A DNA stretch of 64,000 bases from Wenjunlia tyrosinilytica (GTDB lineage Bacteria; Actinomycetota; Actinomycetes; Streptomycetales; Streptomycetaceae). This document shows, in pieces, positions 63,715-64,000 of the stretch; positions within the stretch are counted from its first letter, which is position 1; each line of letters starts with the position of its first letter. The stretch lies in assembly GCF_014646055.1 (NCBI RefSeq), contig NZ_BMMS01000016.1:124001-188000 (forward strand), read 5' to 3'. Below the pieces are notes generated by a model. It searched no databases, was not told where the DNA came from, and saw nothing but the letters and a program-made list of their open reading frames with translations. A program made the position numbers and the translations under genes.

Positions 63715-63768
63715 GCTTCCGTGCGACAGCTTTCGTTCAGCGCTTCCGTGCGACAGCTTTCATTCAGC
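63715..63768. repeat. 27-base direct duplication overlapping the DUF3046 stop codon
   Basis: 63715-63741 and 63742-63768 are identical except one base. The right-hand copy covers the last residues and the TGA of the DUF3046 gene (63764), so the duplication also copies a stop context. The rest of 63572-63763 has nothing recognisable. Confidence 0.85.
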
Positions 63769-63958
63769 GCTTCGACGCGGGCACGTCCATGGCCGCGCAC
63801 ACCGCGCGCCAGACATCCTTCGCGTCCCACCCCGCGTCGAGCGCCTCCATCACGGTGCGCCCGCCGAGCTGGGACATGACATGGTCGCGGGCGAACGAGT
63901 CGGCGTACGCCTCCCCGAAGTGAGCGCGCATCCGCCGCCAGAACTCCGTCAACCTCAT
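63764..63958 (-). CDS. DUF3046 protein
   Basis: Small actinobacterial protein of 64 residues: MRLTEFWRRMRAHFG, then YADSFARDHVMSQLGGRTVMEALDAG, then AKDVWRAVCAAMDVP. This is the whole DUF3046 family domain. ATG 63958 with GGAG eight bases upstream. It is conserved near recA in actinobacteria; function unknown. The bases to the window's right end (63959-64000) are its leader. Confidence 0.88.
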   Translation of the reverse strand: MRLTEFWRRMRAHFGEAYADSFARDHVMSQLGGRTVMEALDAGWDAKDVWRAVCAAMDVPASKR

Positions 63959-64000
63959 GCGCTCCAGTATCCCGCCTCGGCGGGCGAGCGTTCCCACGGC

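Overview
The window is a high-GC (about 72%) actinobacterial chromosome segment. The gene set and order point firmly to Streptomyces: hrdB, whiH, rnhB, nrdJ-nrdR, lexA, hflX, an rshA-type gene, dapF, miaA, miaB, gluR-gluK/gluABCD, rny, recX-recA and a DUF3046 gene lie in the order I recall for the core of Streptomyces chromosomes. GTG/TTG starts, strong G/C third positions and a very rare TTA codon agree with this. Most genes here are conserved housekeeping genes. I see no insertion sequence, prophage, tRNA, rRNA or CRISPR array.

Layout. 1-2 kb: 5' end of the principal sigma factor gene hrdB and the sporulation regulator whiH. 2-12.5 kb: fused ABC transporter, NrtR-type Nudix regulator, S33 peptidase, DUF4192 protein, RecQ helicase with a phosphoribosyltransferase-like tail, two uncharacterised genes and RNase HII. 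12.6-16.2 kb: GMC oxidoreductase, APC permease and a broken aldehyde dehydrogenase, the remains of an alcohol/choline-type oxidation operon. 16.5-20 kb: ADP-ribosylglycohydrolase, histidine phosphatase, LysR regulator and TerD protein. 20.6-28 kb: DNA precursor supply and SOS control (nrdJ, nrdR, lexA, dinG-like helicase). 28-32.8 kb: an iron-box-controlled NIS siderophore operon (small ORF, IucA-like, IucB-like, IucC-like) whose last gene overlaps dinG. 33-43 kb: S1 protease lipoprotein, HflX, M1 aminopeptidase, RSH (p)ppGpp enzyme, DapF, membrane protein, MiaA. 43.4-46.4 kb: MT0933-type antitoxin pair, LigB-like protein, MiaB. 46.4-55.7 kb: a glutamate-sensing and uptake island. 56-64 kb: FAD monooxygenase, RNase Y, RecX-RecA, AI-2E permease, DUF3046.

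The most interesting system is the 46.4-55.7 kb island. It combines an anchored TAXI-type receptor without a TRAP permease, a transmembrane Ser/Thr kinase whose outer half is a paralogue of the GluB glutamate-binding protein, the GluR-GluK two-component system and the GluABCD ABC importer. Up to three different receptor types may therefore read the same extracellular amino acid, through phosphorylation on Ser/Thr, phosphorylation on His/Asp, and transport.

A second pattern is non-coding. At least nine spacers in this otherwise conserved region carry short tandem repeats (periods 12, 13, 15, 20, 27, 53 and about 102 bases), and each spacer has its own repeat sequence. I also see candidate LexA, NrdR, iron-regulator and DnaA sites, and a heptamer (TGAGCGG) present four times between gluR and gluA. 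All functional statements are from reading the sequence and from family knowledge; no database search was run.
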